Below, in pieces: positions 12,001 to 24,000 of a stretch of 55,806 nt of DNA (position 1 is the stretch's first letter; every line of letters begins with the position of its first letter). The stretch lies in NCBI GenBank assembly GCA_001598975.1, contig BBXU01002210.1:1-55806 (forward strand), read 5' to 3'. The DNA is from Parachlorella kessleri. Its lineage: Eukaryota > Chlorophyta > Trebouxiophyceae > Chlorellales > Chlorellaceae. Position numbers and translations under genes: made by a program. The notes under the pieces are model-generated. The model ran no database searches, was not told the origin of the DNA, and worked only from the letters and a program-made list of their open reading frames with translations.

Positions 12001-14693
12001 GTGGGTGCATGGGGATGGCCGAGGGGTTGTGAGGTGCGACGCGGGTGCCTGGGGCTCTGTTGCCGAGTGAGAGCGCCAAGTCAAGTGGCCTTCTCCACCT
12101 TTTAAGTTCTCTCATCGTTGTTGTACCTAACAGGCTACTATGCTTCTTATTCATTTTATTGTATCTGCCTTATTGCTGGAATCCTTGCGCCTTGGCGCTG
12201 CCCAGACTCCCTCATCCAAGCCGTGGCGCAAGCCAGAGCCACGGCTGCCCTGGCCCTCCTGTTGATGTGCCTTCTCTTGAATATCTCAGTGCGGCTAGTG
12301 CAAATTTGGGTGGGCGCCGACGGGTTTAACTGGGGCAAGGGTTTTGTTTGGCAGGCGTCCTGAGCGCGCCTGTCAGCCACCGCAAGTCGCGCCTCCTCCA
12401 CCCCACCTAGCACCCTGCGGCCCCGTACCATCCTTTTCTGTCGCTTCCTACTACAGCTGCCTGCCTGGCCTGTGCCCATCCTGCTGCCTTGCTGTGTGGG
12501 CGTCTCACACGTTCGGTCTTGCACCCACATGGTGCGTTTGTGCGTGCAGAGGGCCCTGCTGGACTGCTGCAGCCGGGTGCTGCTGGCCCAGAACCCGCCC
12601 TCGGTGGCGGGCATGCAGGGGCGGCTGCACATGCTCATCAACCGCACACAGGAGCTGGCGGTGGTGGGCAGGTGGGTGCGTGCCTGGGTCTGTGGGTGCC
12701 AGTGTTGGCAGGTGGCGCGCGGTGAGTGTCGCTTGCTGTCTGTGGGGCTGTCAGGAAACTTACGATAGTGCTGGGCGTGGGGGAAGCCTTGTGGCAGGTG
12801 AGGGAGGGTAGCAAGCCTCTCCGGGCGCAGCCGAGGGTGCGTAAGCTATGAGAAGTACAGTGGAGTGCCCACGCAGCCGAGGAGAGCCCACAAGCGCCAT
12901 GTAGGGATTGGTTGACAGTGCTCCTCCAAGCAACCGGATTCTGCTGTGGCTCCCTGGGGCCCATTGGTACACGTCGCAGCCAGCCCGGCATACCTGGCAT
13001 GATGCCTTGGCATCGACCGACGCCCACACTCCTAGCCTGTCACTGCACCCTCCCTACCCTTGCTCTTCAGGGGTGGCGCCACCATCAGCCGGGTGCGTGC
13101 CGAGTCCAATGCGAGCGTGAGGGTGTTCCTCCCGCACCAGCTGCCGCCCTGCGCCCTTGACAACGACCTGATGGTGGAGGTGAGCAGCAGGAGATTGCTG
13201 GAACGACAACCACCACGCTCAACCACCGCTCCCTCCACTTGGCTTGGCGTCAGTGGTGCTTGACAAAGACGGCTGCATCACTGCTCCTGCGAGCGTTAAG
13301 ACTGTGCAGCAGCTTTTGTAAGGAGTGTGAGCGGGGCTCCCAGAGTGAGGCTTGCATACTGCACACCTCGGGCTGAGAGACTCCAGCACGGCAGTGGTAC
13401 GAGTGTCTATGTGCATGGTTATCTGTTGCTGGTGGCAGGTCATGTGAACAGAGGGGAGGTAGGATGGACGTTACTTACGTGGCTGGATGCAGAGAGGCTC
13501 TGTGGCTTGCCTGAGTTGTCTCCAGTAGCTCTCTCCCCAAACAAGCTAGGCCACTGGAGTAGCAGGTGAAGCTGGAAGGGTTATTGTTGGCCGAGTGATC
13601 AAAATCCTCACAGCGCTGCTGCCCTCCACCCGTATCACCGCTGCAGGTCGTGGGCGATGCTGCGGCCGTGCTCAAGGCGGTGGAGCTGCTGGGGGCGCTG
13701 CTGAGGGAGTCCCCACCCACCGAGAAGCCGGGAGACGCCCCCATGTCCCTATGGACGCTGCTGTACAACCAGCCAGGTGGGCGGCACTATTTGTACTGGG
13801 GAGGTTCCTGCTGGTTGGGAGCGCAAGCGGGAGGACACGGGCCCAAAAACGCACACCGCTACGCTTTATGCTGCGGTGTGGAATTCTGGGCCAAGAGGGA
13901 AGTGCATGCAGACTGGACTACGTGCATGCTTGGCCTGCTGCACGTGGTTTTACAACCAGGCACGTGTTTCAACCCAAGACCGGCTTCGTACATGCCGGCA
14001 GCCAGATGCCGCTTGCTGGCAAGACCCTCGACCTGAGCAGTGCCAACGGCCTTGCTGGGGTGTTTTGTTGCCGCAGATTCCCCTCCTCGTGCGCGTGTGA
14101 GACCCCCTGATCTTCTGGAACGCTGTCTTGGAGAACGAATTGGACCTCCACCCAATACGGGGGTTCCTTTCTCGCTGCCGGGAAGCGCAATACCTCGGCC
14201 AGGGATGGCACCTGTGGCTGCGGGCGGTCTGGGGGCTGCCGGCGGGCTGCCGCCTGGGTTTGGTGGGCCCGGGAGCTCCCTGGGCGGCCAGCCACACGGA
14301 GGAGGCGGTGGTGGCGGGGGTGTTGCGGGGGGTGGCGGGATGGGTGGGGCATCCTTTGCGCGTGGTGGCGGCGGTGCACCCGCCTATCCGCCAGGCTTTG
14401 GGCCCCCGGGCACCAACGAACCCCGCCCCAGCGGGACTGGCATGCGGCCGATGCAGCCGCTGCCACCTCAGCAGCCACCTCAGCAGCCGCCGCCCATGTT
14501 TAATGCCGGCAGGGGCCCACCACCGCCGCAGAGGCCGCCGCCCCCTGGACCCCCAGGGGCTGGATTTGGGCCGGGGTTTGCACCACCGATGGGGCCTATG
14601 GGGCGGGCACCCATGCAGCCGCCGCCTCCACGGCCGATGGGGCCGGCTCGGCCCCCGGGCTATGGGGGCATTCCCCCTGGAGGGTATTACTGA
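9024..14693 (+). CDS. KH-domain RNA-binding protein, Gln/Pro/Gly-rich
   Basis: Exons: 9024-9572, 9880-10651, 10965-11150, 11885-11994, 12550-12671, 13071-13179, 13647-13776, 14077-14693; 2595 bases, 864 residues. Phases close throughout. Only the start of exon 2 (9880) has in-frame alternatives. The first ~440 residues are Gln/Pro-rich and probably disordered. KH domain 1 (about 470-560) has FRLVLNLNDTALLIGKGG with the GxxG loop GKGG at 489-492, followed by IRQIERDTGARVKRL. KH domain 2 (about 565-655) has GRGG at 579-582 followed by ATISRVRAESNASVRVF. The C-terminal ~200 residues are Gly/Pro-rich low complexity. KH domains bind single-stranded RNA, and paired KH domains with these loops are typical of PCBP/HEN4-type proteins acting in splicing, 3'-end formation or mRNA stability. 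The particular target is unknown. Confidence 0.9.
11712..11890 (+). repeat. Triplicated intronic repeat ending in a 3' splice site
   Basis: Three imperfect copies begin TTGAGAC at about 11713, 11786 and 11852 within the third intron of the KH gene. Each continues into CGCTCTGC-type sequence and a GGCACC/GGGCACG end. In the third copy the CAG at 11882-11884 is the acceptor of exon 4. Copy 1 has a matching CCAGGGCAC and copy 2 has lost the AG. Confidence 0.7.
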
Positions 14694-15865
14694 CTGCCGA
14701 ACGGTGTTATTTATTTAGGGTGGCAGGTAATGCGATCAGGAAGGAGGTACGGGTATACTGGGGTGACAGGGGTGTATGCAGTTATGCTCTGTATCTTGCC
14801 TGAGATCTGAGCCAGTAGGTCTCTCCCCGAACGGTGTTATTGACAGATGAACGCTGTGTGGCATGTGATGCTGGGTGCCTAGCAGAATATGTGCTCAGCG
14901 GTATAGGGCTGCTAGCCAAGCAAGGCAAGCATTGCTTGCACGCTTGGACATGGCAGGAAGGTGCGAACTGGGCTGACGATGGTTGGAGTATCTGTGGTGC
15001 AAACCGCCATGCCATCAGCAGGGCTCCGCCCTTGACACCCCTCATTGCTCCTCTTGCGAGAAATCTTGCTCCGTTGTGGCACATGATGCCTCCACCGGAG
15101 CCCTGGCATGGGCAGCGTGCTGGCTTCTGATTTCGGTGTTCATGTGCTCCCTTCGTGTAATCCTTGCGTCCGCTGTCCTTGCCTGGACTTTACATGCTGG
15201 ACTCTCGGAGAGGTGCCCGGGATGATGACTTGGCTTGGCAGCTAAGAGGCCGAGTTGCTTCTGTAAGCGTCCACTTGATATTAACAACTTTCCCAATGGA
15301 GAGGGTGTCCACCCTAGAGCTGATTGACAATCACGAGCTTGCAAGCTACCCAGGCAAATGGTACCAAGGCATGAAGACACGCACGTTAGCAACAAAGTAA
15401 CCAGACCGCCCCGTCGGTGCAAGCAGGTCATGGCCTGAGATAGTGCAGTACTGCAAAACTCAATTGTTATAAGGCGCGTCGTGAAATGAATCAAGTTAGT
15501 AAAGCCTTCCTGAGCCTGAGACCTCGGAATAAAATCCCAAAACAGACGAGCTCCCTGGATAGATGCTGATGGCTTGTTGGCGGCTGAAAGCCTCAAGCAA
15601 ATCAAATTGGAAACTCTCACAACCAAGACTCCCGGTGAAGGGTTTCACGATGAACAATGGCAACCACATGACCTCAATAAAACTGCACAGCACTGCCAAC
15701 AGCCACTTGTAGGGCCTCTCGCAAGAGTTAACATCCCGTCCAGGCAAGCAAGCAAGGCCAATTCGAGCCATAAAAAACTAGCGCCTGGGTTCTTCTCCAA
15801 TACCTGGAGAACTCATCGCACAAAAAACCACATTCCAGTACTAGGTCCAAGGCTCAAACAGCGCC
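14694..15865. other. Convergent 3' flanks of KH and PPR genes
   Basis: The two genes end facing each other here, so the region holds both 3' untranslated regions. A TGTAA, the usual chlorophyte polyadenylation signal, occurs at 15156-15160 on the plus strand, though it is 460 bases from the KH stop. No coding sequence is supported. Confidence 0.4.
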
Positions 15866-18800
15866 TCACTCTTCCTCGTCAGAGGAGGCATTGTAGTAGG
15901 CATTGGGCAGGCCCAGCCAGAACTTAAACCGCTCCAAGTACACGTTCCTGTCGGCAGCTCTTTGGCGCTGTCTCCGCGCTCCCCCGGCCGCCCCTGCCGC
16001 CTGGCCAAACCCGCCGTTCTTGCCGCTACCATTGCCGCGCCCGGTACTACTGCTGGATAGCGAGCCTCCTCTGATGCTGGCAGAGGCAGAGGCTGCTGCA
16101 GAGGCTGCAGCGCCGCCGCTCTTGCTGCCACTCCTGCTGCTGCCACTGCCTTTCCCGCTCTGCTGGCGGCCACGCTGGGCCCGCTCGGCGCGACGGGACG
16201 CCGCCAGTACAATTTGCTTGTACCGCTGCTTCTCCAGTGGCTGCCCCAGGAGCTCCAGAGCTCGGACTGTCTGCAGCAGGGTTGCATTCCATGGAGATGA
16301 GAATGCCTGCACATTCTCAGCACCGTCGGCTGCTCCCACAAGCGACCTGGCCAAGGGGGGGGAACGGAACACATTGCAAGCCCTATGCCACGCCCTGTCT
16401 CCTCCAGCACAATCGGGCAACTGCCTTCCAATTACAATATAGATGTTGCAACGTGAGTTTAACCTCCTTAAACCAAAGGAACAATTTGGCAACAACGCCC
16501 GCCGCGCCTGCCAGCACCACCCCTGCAGCGAGCGACACTGGGTTTGCCGCACCCAGCCCGCACAAGCCCAGCGATTGGTACGATACTGGTACCCCTTCAT
16601 GTCCGCTGAGTGGCTATCACACAAGCAGCCACTGCCACCCCCATCACACAAGCAGCCACTGACACCCCAGCCCCATCCTACCTGCATGGCAACCTTGTAC
16701 TCGCCCATCTTGACACACACGTCCGCCAGCGCTCGCAGCATACGCACGTCGGGCACGCCGCCCGCAGCGTGGTACCGCCGCACAGCGTCCACAGCAGCAT
16801 CCACCTGCCGCAGGCGGGCGTAACCTTGCACCAAGGCCCCAAACGCCGCCACTGGCGGTGCCAAGCCTGCAGAGACAACACAGGTAAGCAGCAGCAGGGT
16901 CTCAGCATGCAGTGTCGGTGATGCTGCTCGCCCAGTGCGAACAGGCATCAGGCTGGGGAAGCAGGCACCACAAGCCTTTCCATAGAGCGCCGATGCCCTT
17001 CTAAGGGAAGCACTCTACACTCTGCCCACCAGCGTAGGAACGACAGCAGCGCTCGCGCCTCTGACCAATGCCACTGTGCAAAGACTGCCGCCCCACTAAC
17101 ATGCCCTGCAGTTGTGGCCTGCTTGTAATAGAAGCCAGCTTGCCCCCTTTCTGCCCCGTTCATGACTCCACACAGCCCACCTGCTCAACACCAGCCAGCC
17201 AGCCAGCCATCCAAGCCTGCCATGTTTCCCACCGACCCAACTCACCTTGCTTCTTGGCAAGCTTGGCGGCGGCCTGCGCCAGACGGTCTGCAGCCGCCAT
17301 CTCCCCACACTGGCTGAGCACATGGACAGCGGCATTGTAGGCAGGCACGTCCAGAGTGACGTTCTCATCCTTACACAGGGCCTCAAATGTGGACATGGCC
17401 TGGGAAACCTGATCAGTGCGGGCGTAAGCCTGCAAAGGGGGTGGTGCCGGGATGGTGTATACCTTGCAGTGTTAGCCAGGTAAAGAAAAGGTGCGACTCT
17501 GCCAGGGCGACCACAGACTCCCTAAAACTTTTAAAAGGTGCTGTAAGAGATGCTGCGAGTGTCAGCGGTGCAGGCACAACATCAGCTGGTGAAGAAACAA
17601 ACACGAGCTATATGGAACAAAGACTAGCTCCAGCGATCCAGCGCTGCCCATCCCCAGCCAGCCAGCCAGCCAGCACCCATCAGGAGGGACGCCGGGTTAC
17701 AGCCTTTACAGGACTTCACCAACCACCTGCATGAGCGTCGTGTAGGTCAGTGCATCCGGCCGCAGCCCAGCCCGGCCCAGCCGCTCGTGGATCTCAAGGG
17801 CTAGCAAGGGCCTGCCACCCGTGACCGCCGCAGCCATCAGCGTGTTGTAGGTGTCGGTGTTGGGGGCAATGCCCTGCTGCTGCATGGACTCCAGCAGGCG
17901 CAAGCACTGCTGCAGCACCTGCTGCTGTTGCTGCTGCTGAGCTTGCGGCAAGAGGCTGGAAGACTGCTTGCTGGTGTTGGCTGCCTTCCCTGCAGGTGCC
18001 GCAGAGGCCAAGGCTGCGGCCCCAGGCTTGCCACCATTGTTGTTGACACTGGCCCGTTGCGACCTAACGTTGCCGCTGCCCTGACTCTGCTCAGCCGCTG
18101 CACTACCACCCATGCCAACAATACTACCACTACCAGCGGCGCCAATGGCGGTCGCATAGCCCCGTAGCAGCGTGTTGTAGGTGACGACCGTAGGCGCAAG
18201 GCCCTTGGCTTCCATGGCACGCAGCGTGCCCAGCGCAGCGCCCAGGTCTCCAGCCTTGACTTGTCCATCCAGCAGTGTGGTGAATGTCACTGTTGTGGGG
18301 GCAATGCGCGCCTGCTGCATCTGCCCCAGCACAGCCTCAGCCGCTGGCAGCTGCCCTTGCTCGACATACCCCCGCAGCAGAGAGGTGTAGGTCCAGGCAT
18401 CCAGCTGGAGTTTCTTGGCTGTGGCTCGCTCCATAGCTCGCTTAGCCTCAGCAAAAGCCCCCACGCGAATGTAGCCATCCACCAGGATGTTGTATGTGAT
18501 GGCAGAGGGCTGCAGAGCAGCAGCAAAACACAGGGTGACAAACAATTGAACAACAGCTGACCGACGTGCAACCAGCGACAGATGCAAGTAAGCGAATTAG
18601 ACCTGAGAGTCGGAGGGAAGGGGGTCACTGTCGTCCAGCCCATAGGGTCCAAGGCAGCACTAGTTTAACATCAACAAACAGGCGGTTACGCAGACGTATA
18701 GCAGGGCAAGCCACGTAGCCGGTGAGCCATGGAGCCAGTTCAACAATTCAGCTAACGGCAGTGCTGATGACCTCCACAGCAGACCAAGCGACTTTCAGAT

Positions 18801-20334
18801 GGCCAGCCCAGGCGCCTACCCACCTCGATCCCCATCCCCTCCATCTTTGAAAGCAGGCGTTTCATGGCGTCCACGCTCCCCTCGCGGCTTCGTGCATAGT
18901 GCTTGAGCAAGATGTTGTAAGCTCGCACATCGCGCGCTTCGCCTGCTGCTGCCACGCTCTTCAGCAAGGCCCGCGCCTCCTCCAGGCGCCCCACACCAAT
19001 GCAAGCATTCATGCCTGCAGCCAAGACAAGCACACTCTAGATAGGTCAAATTGTTGTTAGAGCACAAGCACGCCCACAGCCTCCGCGCCTTACCAGCAGA
19101 AAAGCAGCATGGGTAGAGGTTTGCGTCACCATTCTTTCCGCCCATGGCTACTCGCCACCCAGGACATGCTTACATTAATTCGGGGGAACGCGGGGGCGCA
19201 TTGCAGACTGCGTATTCAGCCCACCGCCAACCCCGCCTTGCAATAACAGTCCGCTGGCCGCATGCCGCCCACCACGATTCTTTGCGGTTATTCCAGCAGC
19301 AAGAAGGCCCACCTGCACGGTAGGCGGCTGCATCCAACTTCTCGCCCTGCCCCTTCAGCTCAGTCCAGAGTTCGTACGCCAGCTGTGCTGACCGCACGCC
19401 GCGCCGTCTATCCTTGCCGAGCGCCGAAATGAGTTCGCAGTAGGTCACCTTGTTGGGCTGCAGCCCTAAGGCCTTCAGCTCGTCAAAGACCGTCAAAGCT
19501 GCCACCAGGTTGCCCACCTGCAAATTCAAAAAACCACAGCTTTCAAGTTCTGCGTGGCACCCCTGAGACTACCTACATTCACCTTTGCTCACCACATCCT
19601 ATGCACCCTATTTAAAAAAACAGGGCAAGCACGAGGGCTTATAGTGGCAGGGTAAGCCCTCAACAGGCAAATCAAGTCAACGATTGAGCTCACCTTCAGT
19701 GCCAACGCAAGCAGCTGCTGGCAGCCATTGTATCGTAACCGCAGCCCCGCCTCCTTGGCAGCCTGGTACGCCTCCAAGGCCTGATCAAACCTCCCACTCC
19801 GACAAAGCGCTGCACATGGAACAGATAGATAGTACTGTCAGCCTCCAACCAAGCTGCGCTTGCCTGGTTGGTCGTGTATCGCACAGGACCAGCCAACCAT
19901 GGTCCACGGCAGTGCTGCAGCACAAGGCTTGCACAGCTACCATTTAAAGTCAGTAAAAGCTTCCTGCCCGCCACTGCACCTGACATAAGCCTGTTGTACT
20001 GGTCTTCTGACGGGGATTTGCGCTGCCCCAGCCGCTCCATGAACCCCTCATACCCAGGCACTGCCGGCCCCTTGGGCACCACTTCTCTAGGCTCCCAACC
20101 CAGCAGGCTCGCTGCCGCGTCTGTGCTCGTGCCGAACAGCTGCAGGCCAACTCGAAGGGCTGTCCTGCCGGGCCGGGCCCATCGTAGCCCAGCAGAAAGT
20201 GGGCTGGCGCGGAGCGAGCTACAAGTGCTGGAGAGGGACAGCAGAGTCCGCGAACTGACCAAAGCGCTGCCTGCTGCTATGTGGAGAGCCCGGATGCGTG
20301 TGGCTTGGCCTTGAGGGAAGCAGCTGGTCGTCAT
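15866..20334 (-). CDS. P-class pentatricopeptide repeat (PPR) protein, organelle-type leader
   Basis: Exons in coding order: 20334-19980, 19809-19694, 19517-19313, 19014-18824, 18509-17727, 17429-17246, 16866-16682, 16306-15866; 2460 bases, 819 residues, phases 1,0,1,0,0,1,0. The first ~75 residues are rich in Ser, Arg, Ala and Leu with almost no acid, as in plastid or mitochondrial targeting peptides. About 13 degenerate 35-residue PPR units follow. Several have the textbook form TYNTLL...G..PN, and many units cross introns cleanly, for example YNRLM joined to SALCRSGRFDQALEAY. One unit is split by a low-complexity insert of about 80 residues. The C-terminus is a basic/Ser/Gly-rich stretch, then YLERFKFWLGLPNAYYN and an acidic DEEE end. 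PPR proteins bind organellar RNA in a sequence-specific way and aid processing, stability or translation. No SMR, DYW or E domain is seen, so an editing role is unlikely. Confidence 0.92.
17191..17675. repeat. Two (CCAG)n tetranucleotide tracts in PPR introns
   Basis: Short CCAG/GCCA arrays occur at about 17191-17209 and 17653-17675, in two different introns of the PPR gene. A separate 27-base-period doublet of ATCACACAAGCAGCCACTG lies at 16616-16661. Confidence 0.7.
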
Positions 20335-21058
20335 GGGTCCCTGCTACCTGCTGCAAAATTCCTTGCGGCCAAGCCCAACTACCAAACCTACCAAACCTAG
20401 AGGACCTTACGGCCAGGCAAACATGCGGTGCTTTTGTGGTAGTCTCATGTTTAGTGGTTGGCAAGCGCGAGCGGGTAAACATGAGGCAGTACGATCGCAG
20501 GGTGGCAACCTCTGTGCAGTCTCATCGATCTCATACTTTGCATAGTTTACGCAACCTTGGTCCTTTGCTTGTCTGCTCCCCCGTCTGCATGGGCCCCTGC
20601 TCAACTGGTCAAGGTGACATCCCCAGCCACTTTACTCAAGCGGATCATTCGATCACCTTCACCTTGTGCACAAGAGTGCAAGAAACCAAAGGGCAAGGGC
20701 TATAGAATACCAAGCACTCAACATAAGGATACACTTCCAAGTTGAAGGCCCGGTGTTACCAAAACTCAACCCTCGCTCTAGCACGTTCCACCCCAACGTC
20801 TTGGAAATCACAAGACACAGGTCTTCCAGACCCACCAAAATTGCTGCTTGTCACTCTCTATTGTTGGTTGTGACCTGGAGCGGCAACCAGCCCAGGGCAT
20901 CCAGGCCAGCTTCTGTCTCACTTGCCCAGCCATTTCCGCCACCTGGCGACTCTGCTGGCCACCACATCCCATACTGCAGACAGCTGAACGGCAAGTGCAA
21001 AGTACCGGGCTCGCAAGGGGCCAGCACGAGTGCGACTCGTTGAGTTGATCACTTCACA
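20335..21058. other. Spacer between PPR and CobW-like genes
   Basis: Both genes read leftward, so this is the 3' flank of the CobW-like gene and the upstream region of the PPR gene. No exon or structured element is supported. Confidence 0.5.
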
Positions 21059-24000
21059 TCATACGGCTGTTACGGCAGCCGCCTTCTGGGCCTTGCCGTC
21101 CCTGTTCTTGACCAGGCACTGCTTGAAGCCCTCCTCAATCACCTCCCTGTCCAGGTCCTTGCCAATGAACACCATGCGGCTGGTGCGCTTCTCCCCCTCC
21201 CGCCACGGCCGGTCCGGCATGCCCTCAAATAACATGTGCACACCTGCGCTCAGGCATTTGCAAAAGAGGACATAGCCTGAGGAATTCAGAAACAACACGG
21301 CTTTCACACAATGACAAGCTCAGCAATATTAGGAACATCTGCATATTCGAAACCTATCCTACGTGCCAGTCATACACACGCACCATCGAACCGCACAAGG
21401 CATGCACCGTTACCCGGATTTCCCCAGCCCGCCCACAATGGATCGCAAGTAAGCAGCCGGCCGGCAAGCCTCTGTGACCCTGCCACCGTCAGAACCCCAC
21501 GGATAGTTTTATTCCCCAACCTCCCCCGGGAAGCTCACCCTGGAAGACAAAGCGCTTCTCCAAGCCCTCGATGGAAAGCACGCCCTTCATGCGGTACAGG
21601 TCATTGGACTTCACCTCAATCATGCCGCCCAGCCAATAGTTGACCTGCAGATGGCAAGAAAACGAAGCGCCATTCTGAGCACCAGGCAGCTCGCACGCGA
21701 GGCCACAAATCCCACTATCCTAACATGCACAAGCCCCCAGACAGATGATGGATATGACAGCCTCACACCCACTACGAGCAGCAATGCCCCCAGTTTTTCA
21801 GGCCAGCCCACGGGGCTCACCCACTTGCACGCACGTGCACTGCTAACACAACCACAAAACGACAGCACAGCACATGCCTGCCGACACCTTCTTGAAACAC
21901 CCAACGCATGACAACTACCACCACCTGGTGCCCACCTTCTCCAAGTCCATGTCGCCGTCTAGCTCGATTGCCACGCTGGTCACAGCATCATCATGCTTTG
22001 CATGATGGTGGTGGCTGTGGCCGTGACTGTGTGGCTCGTGGGAGTGATCGTGAGCATGGTCATGGCTAGATACGGAGGCATGGCTGTGCTCGTGGTCAGA
22101 GTGATCATGCGAATGTGAGGCATGAGTGCAGCCAGGACTGCACTCATGGTCTGCATGGTCGTGGTCATGGTGGTGGTCGTGCTTGGGCTTGGCCATCACC
22201 TGCAGGGATGGCAGCTACGCATCAGCACACCAGAGGTGCCCACGGCTACCGCCAGCACACGGAGCGTTTGCGTGAAGCCTGGTTGCAATCCTAGCAGCAT
22301 GCAAAGCAGCTTCCCTTCTATCCCCTTCACCTCCTCCAGACTTAAGCCATCTGCACCCAGCATTCCCTCCACTGGTACATCAGCTTGCCAACAAGACCCG
22401 TCGCAAACACAAACTGGCCTGACAATTGATACCCTGACTCACCTCCTCCTCCACCTTCTCGAGGTCAAACCCGCCCACTCCCAGCACATAGTCCACCGGC
22501 ACATTGGCTTTCTGCGCGCGCTGCAGGTGGGCTAGGCTGTTGATGCTGCGGATGCGGGACTCTAGCCGAGCCAGGTCTTCGTCCGAGACCTGCACAAGCC
22601 AGGGATGCTTGGAATGCTGAGTGCCAAATCGGCTTTACATGCCAGGAAAGCCTTGACTGAAACAAAGCGCAACCATGAAGGATTATGCACAACTGTATCT
22701 GTGCAGGACATTACCTTGCGCCAAGATGCATTACAACCAGCGACCCTACTGTGCCGCATCAGCATGCTGCACATTGCTGAACCCTCAAATCTCGAAGCAA
22801 TCCCTAAGACGACCCCGCCTCTGCACCCCATATGGGGTGAGCCTACCAGGCAGCCTCTATATACCCACAAGGCAACCCTCTACACCCCTCCATGAGCCAT
22901 GCTCCTGAGCCAGCTCACCAAGTCGGTCTTGTTCAAAACAATCCTGTCGGCAAATGCAATTTGCTCCATGGCTTCATTCACCACCCCATCTGGCTTCTCC
23001 TCATTTAATCTTAGCTCCACATGCTTGGCATCCACCTGTCACATGAGAGCAGGACCAAAATATGGATAGGAAGCACAAGAAGTCAAGGATGAGGCAAGCG
23101 CATGCACTGCCAGCACAACCTGTCTTGTATGTGTCCCCTACTGCAACCCAAGTCCAGCACTATCACGTGCCTGAGCTGATTAGGAAACCCGGTGCCAAAA
23201 GCCCCGAGTACTGCAGTGCCTCACTGACCCCCGGCTGAACCCGCCTTACTGGATGCTGAAGAGAAATACACTTGAAGGCTCACCCAATGCTGGCAGACAT
23301 AAAGAGGTAACAGGCAGGACCCAAGGACTGCTCTTTTACCCAGTGCCTGTGGGTGTGTGGCACACAACAACACTCACCATGGTCACCACGCCATCCAGCT
23401 TCATCTTGTCGACCACAGAGTCCTCCAGGAAGAAGGTCTGGATGATAGGGGCAGGCTGTGCCAGGCCGGTCGTCTCAATCACCACTCGGTCAAACTTGTC
23501 CCGCCGCTCGTACTGCAAGCATTATGTTGAGAGAGCAGGCGAGACTTAGTACAAGGTGGTAACAGTTCCCATTGAGCGGTTCACACAAACACAGATACTA
23601 CTCCTTTTGAACTGCACGACCAAAGGTTGCAAGCTACTCGAGAACTTGGACACCAGTCTGACGCTGTTGCTGCACGCATCCTTTGCGATCACTAGAAACA
23701 AGAAACAGCTTGCCAAGCATTTCCATGTCTCATCCCAGACATACAAGCACGTGCAAAACACCAACAGCCCGCACTGCGAACATGTCAAGTAGGCATGCCG
23801 CCCATGGCCTCAGCACCAGGCAACTTATCCGAAGCTGGCTCTGGCACACCGCTTACTGAACCTCCAGCAGGGCAAAGCAGAAGGCAGGCTCACCAGCTTG
23901 TTCAGCATCTGTACTAAGTCATCCCGCACAGTACAGCACAGGCACCCATTGTTAAGCATCATGATCTGCTCTGCTGCTGGGTCCAACTCCTCCTCCACAG

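Noticed and set aside
14040..14718. Two overlapping long plus-strand frames (217 and 196 codons)
   Set aside because: Only the Gly/Pro-rich frame joins in phase with the upstream KH exons; the other is a shadow of GC-rich repeats.
21980..22168. Met/Thr-rich minus-strand frame over the His-rich exon
   Set aside because: It is a +1 shadow of alternating CAC/GAC/AGC codons; the GTPase frame is phase-consistent.
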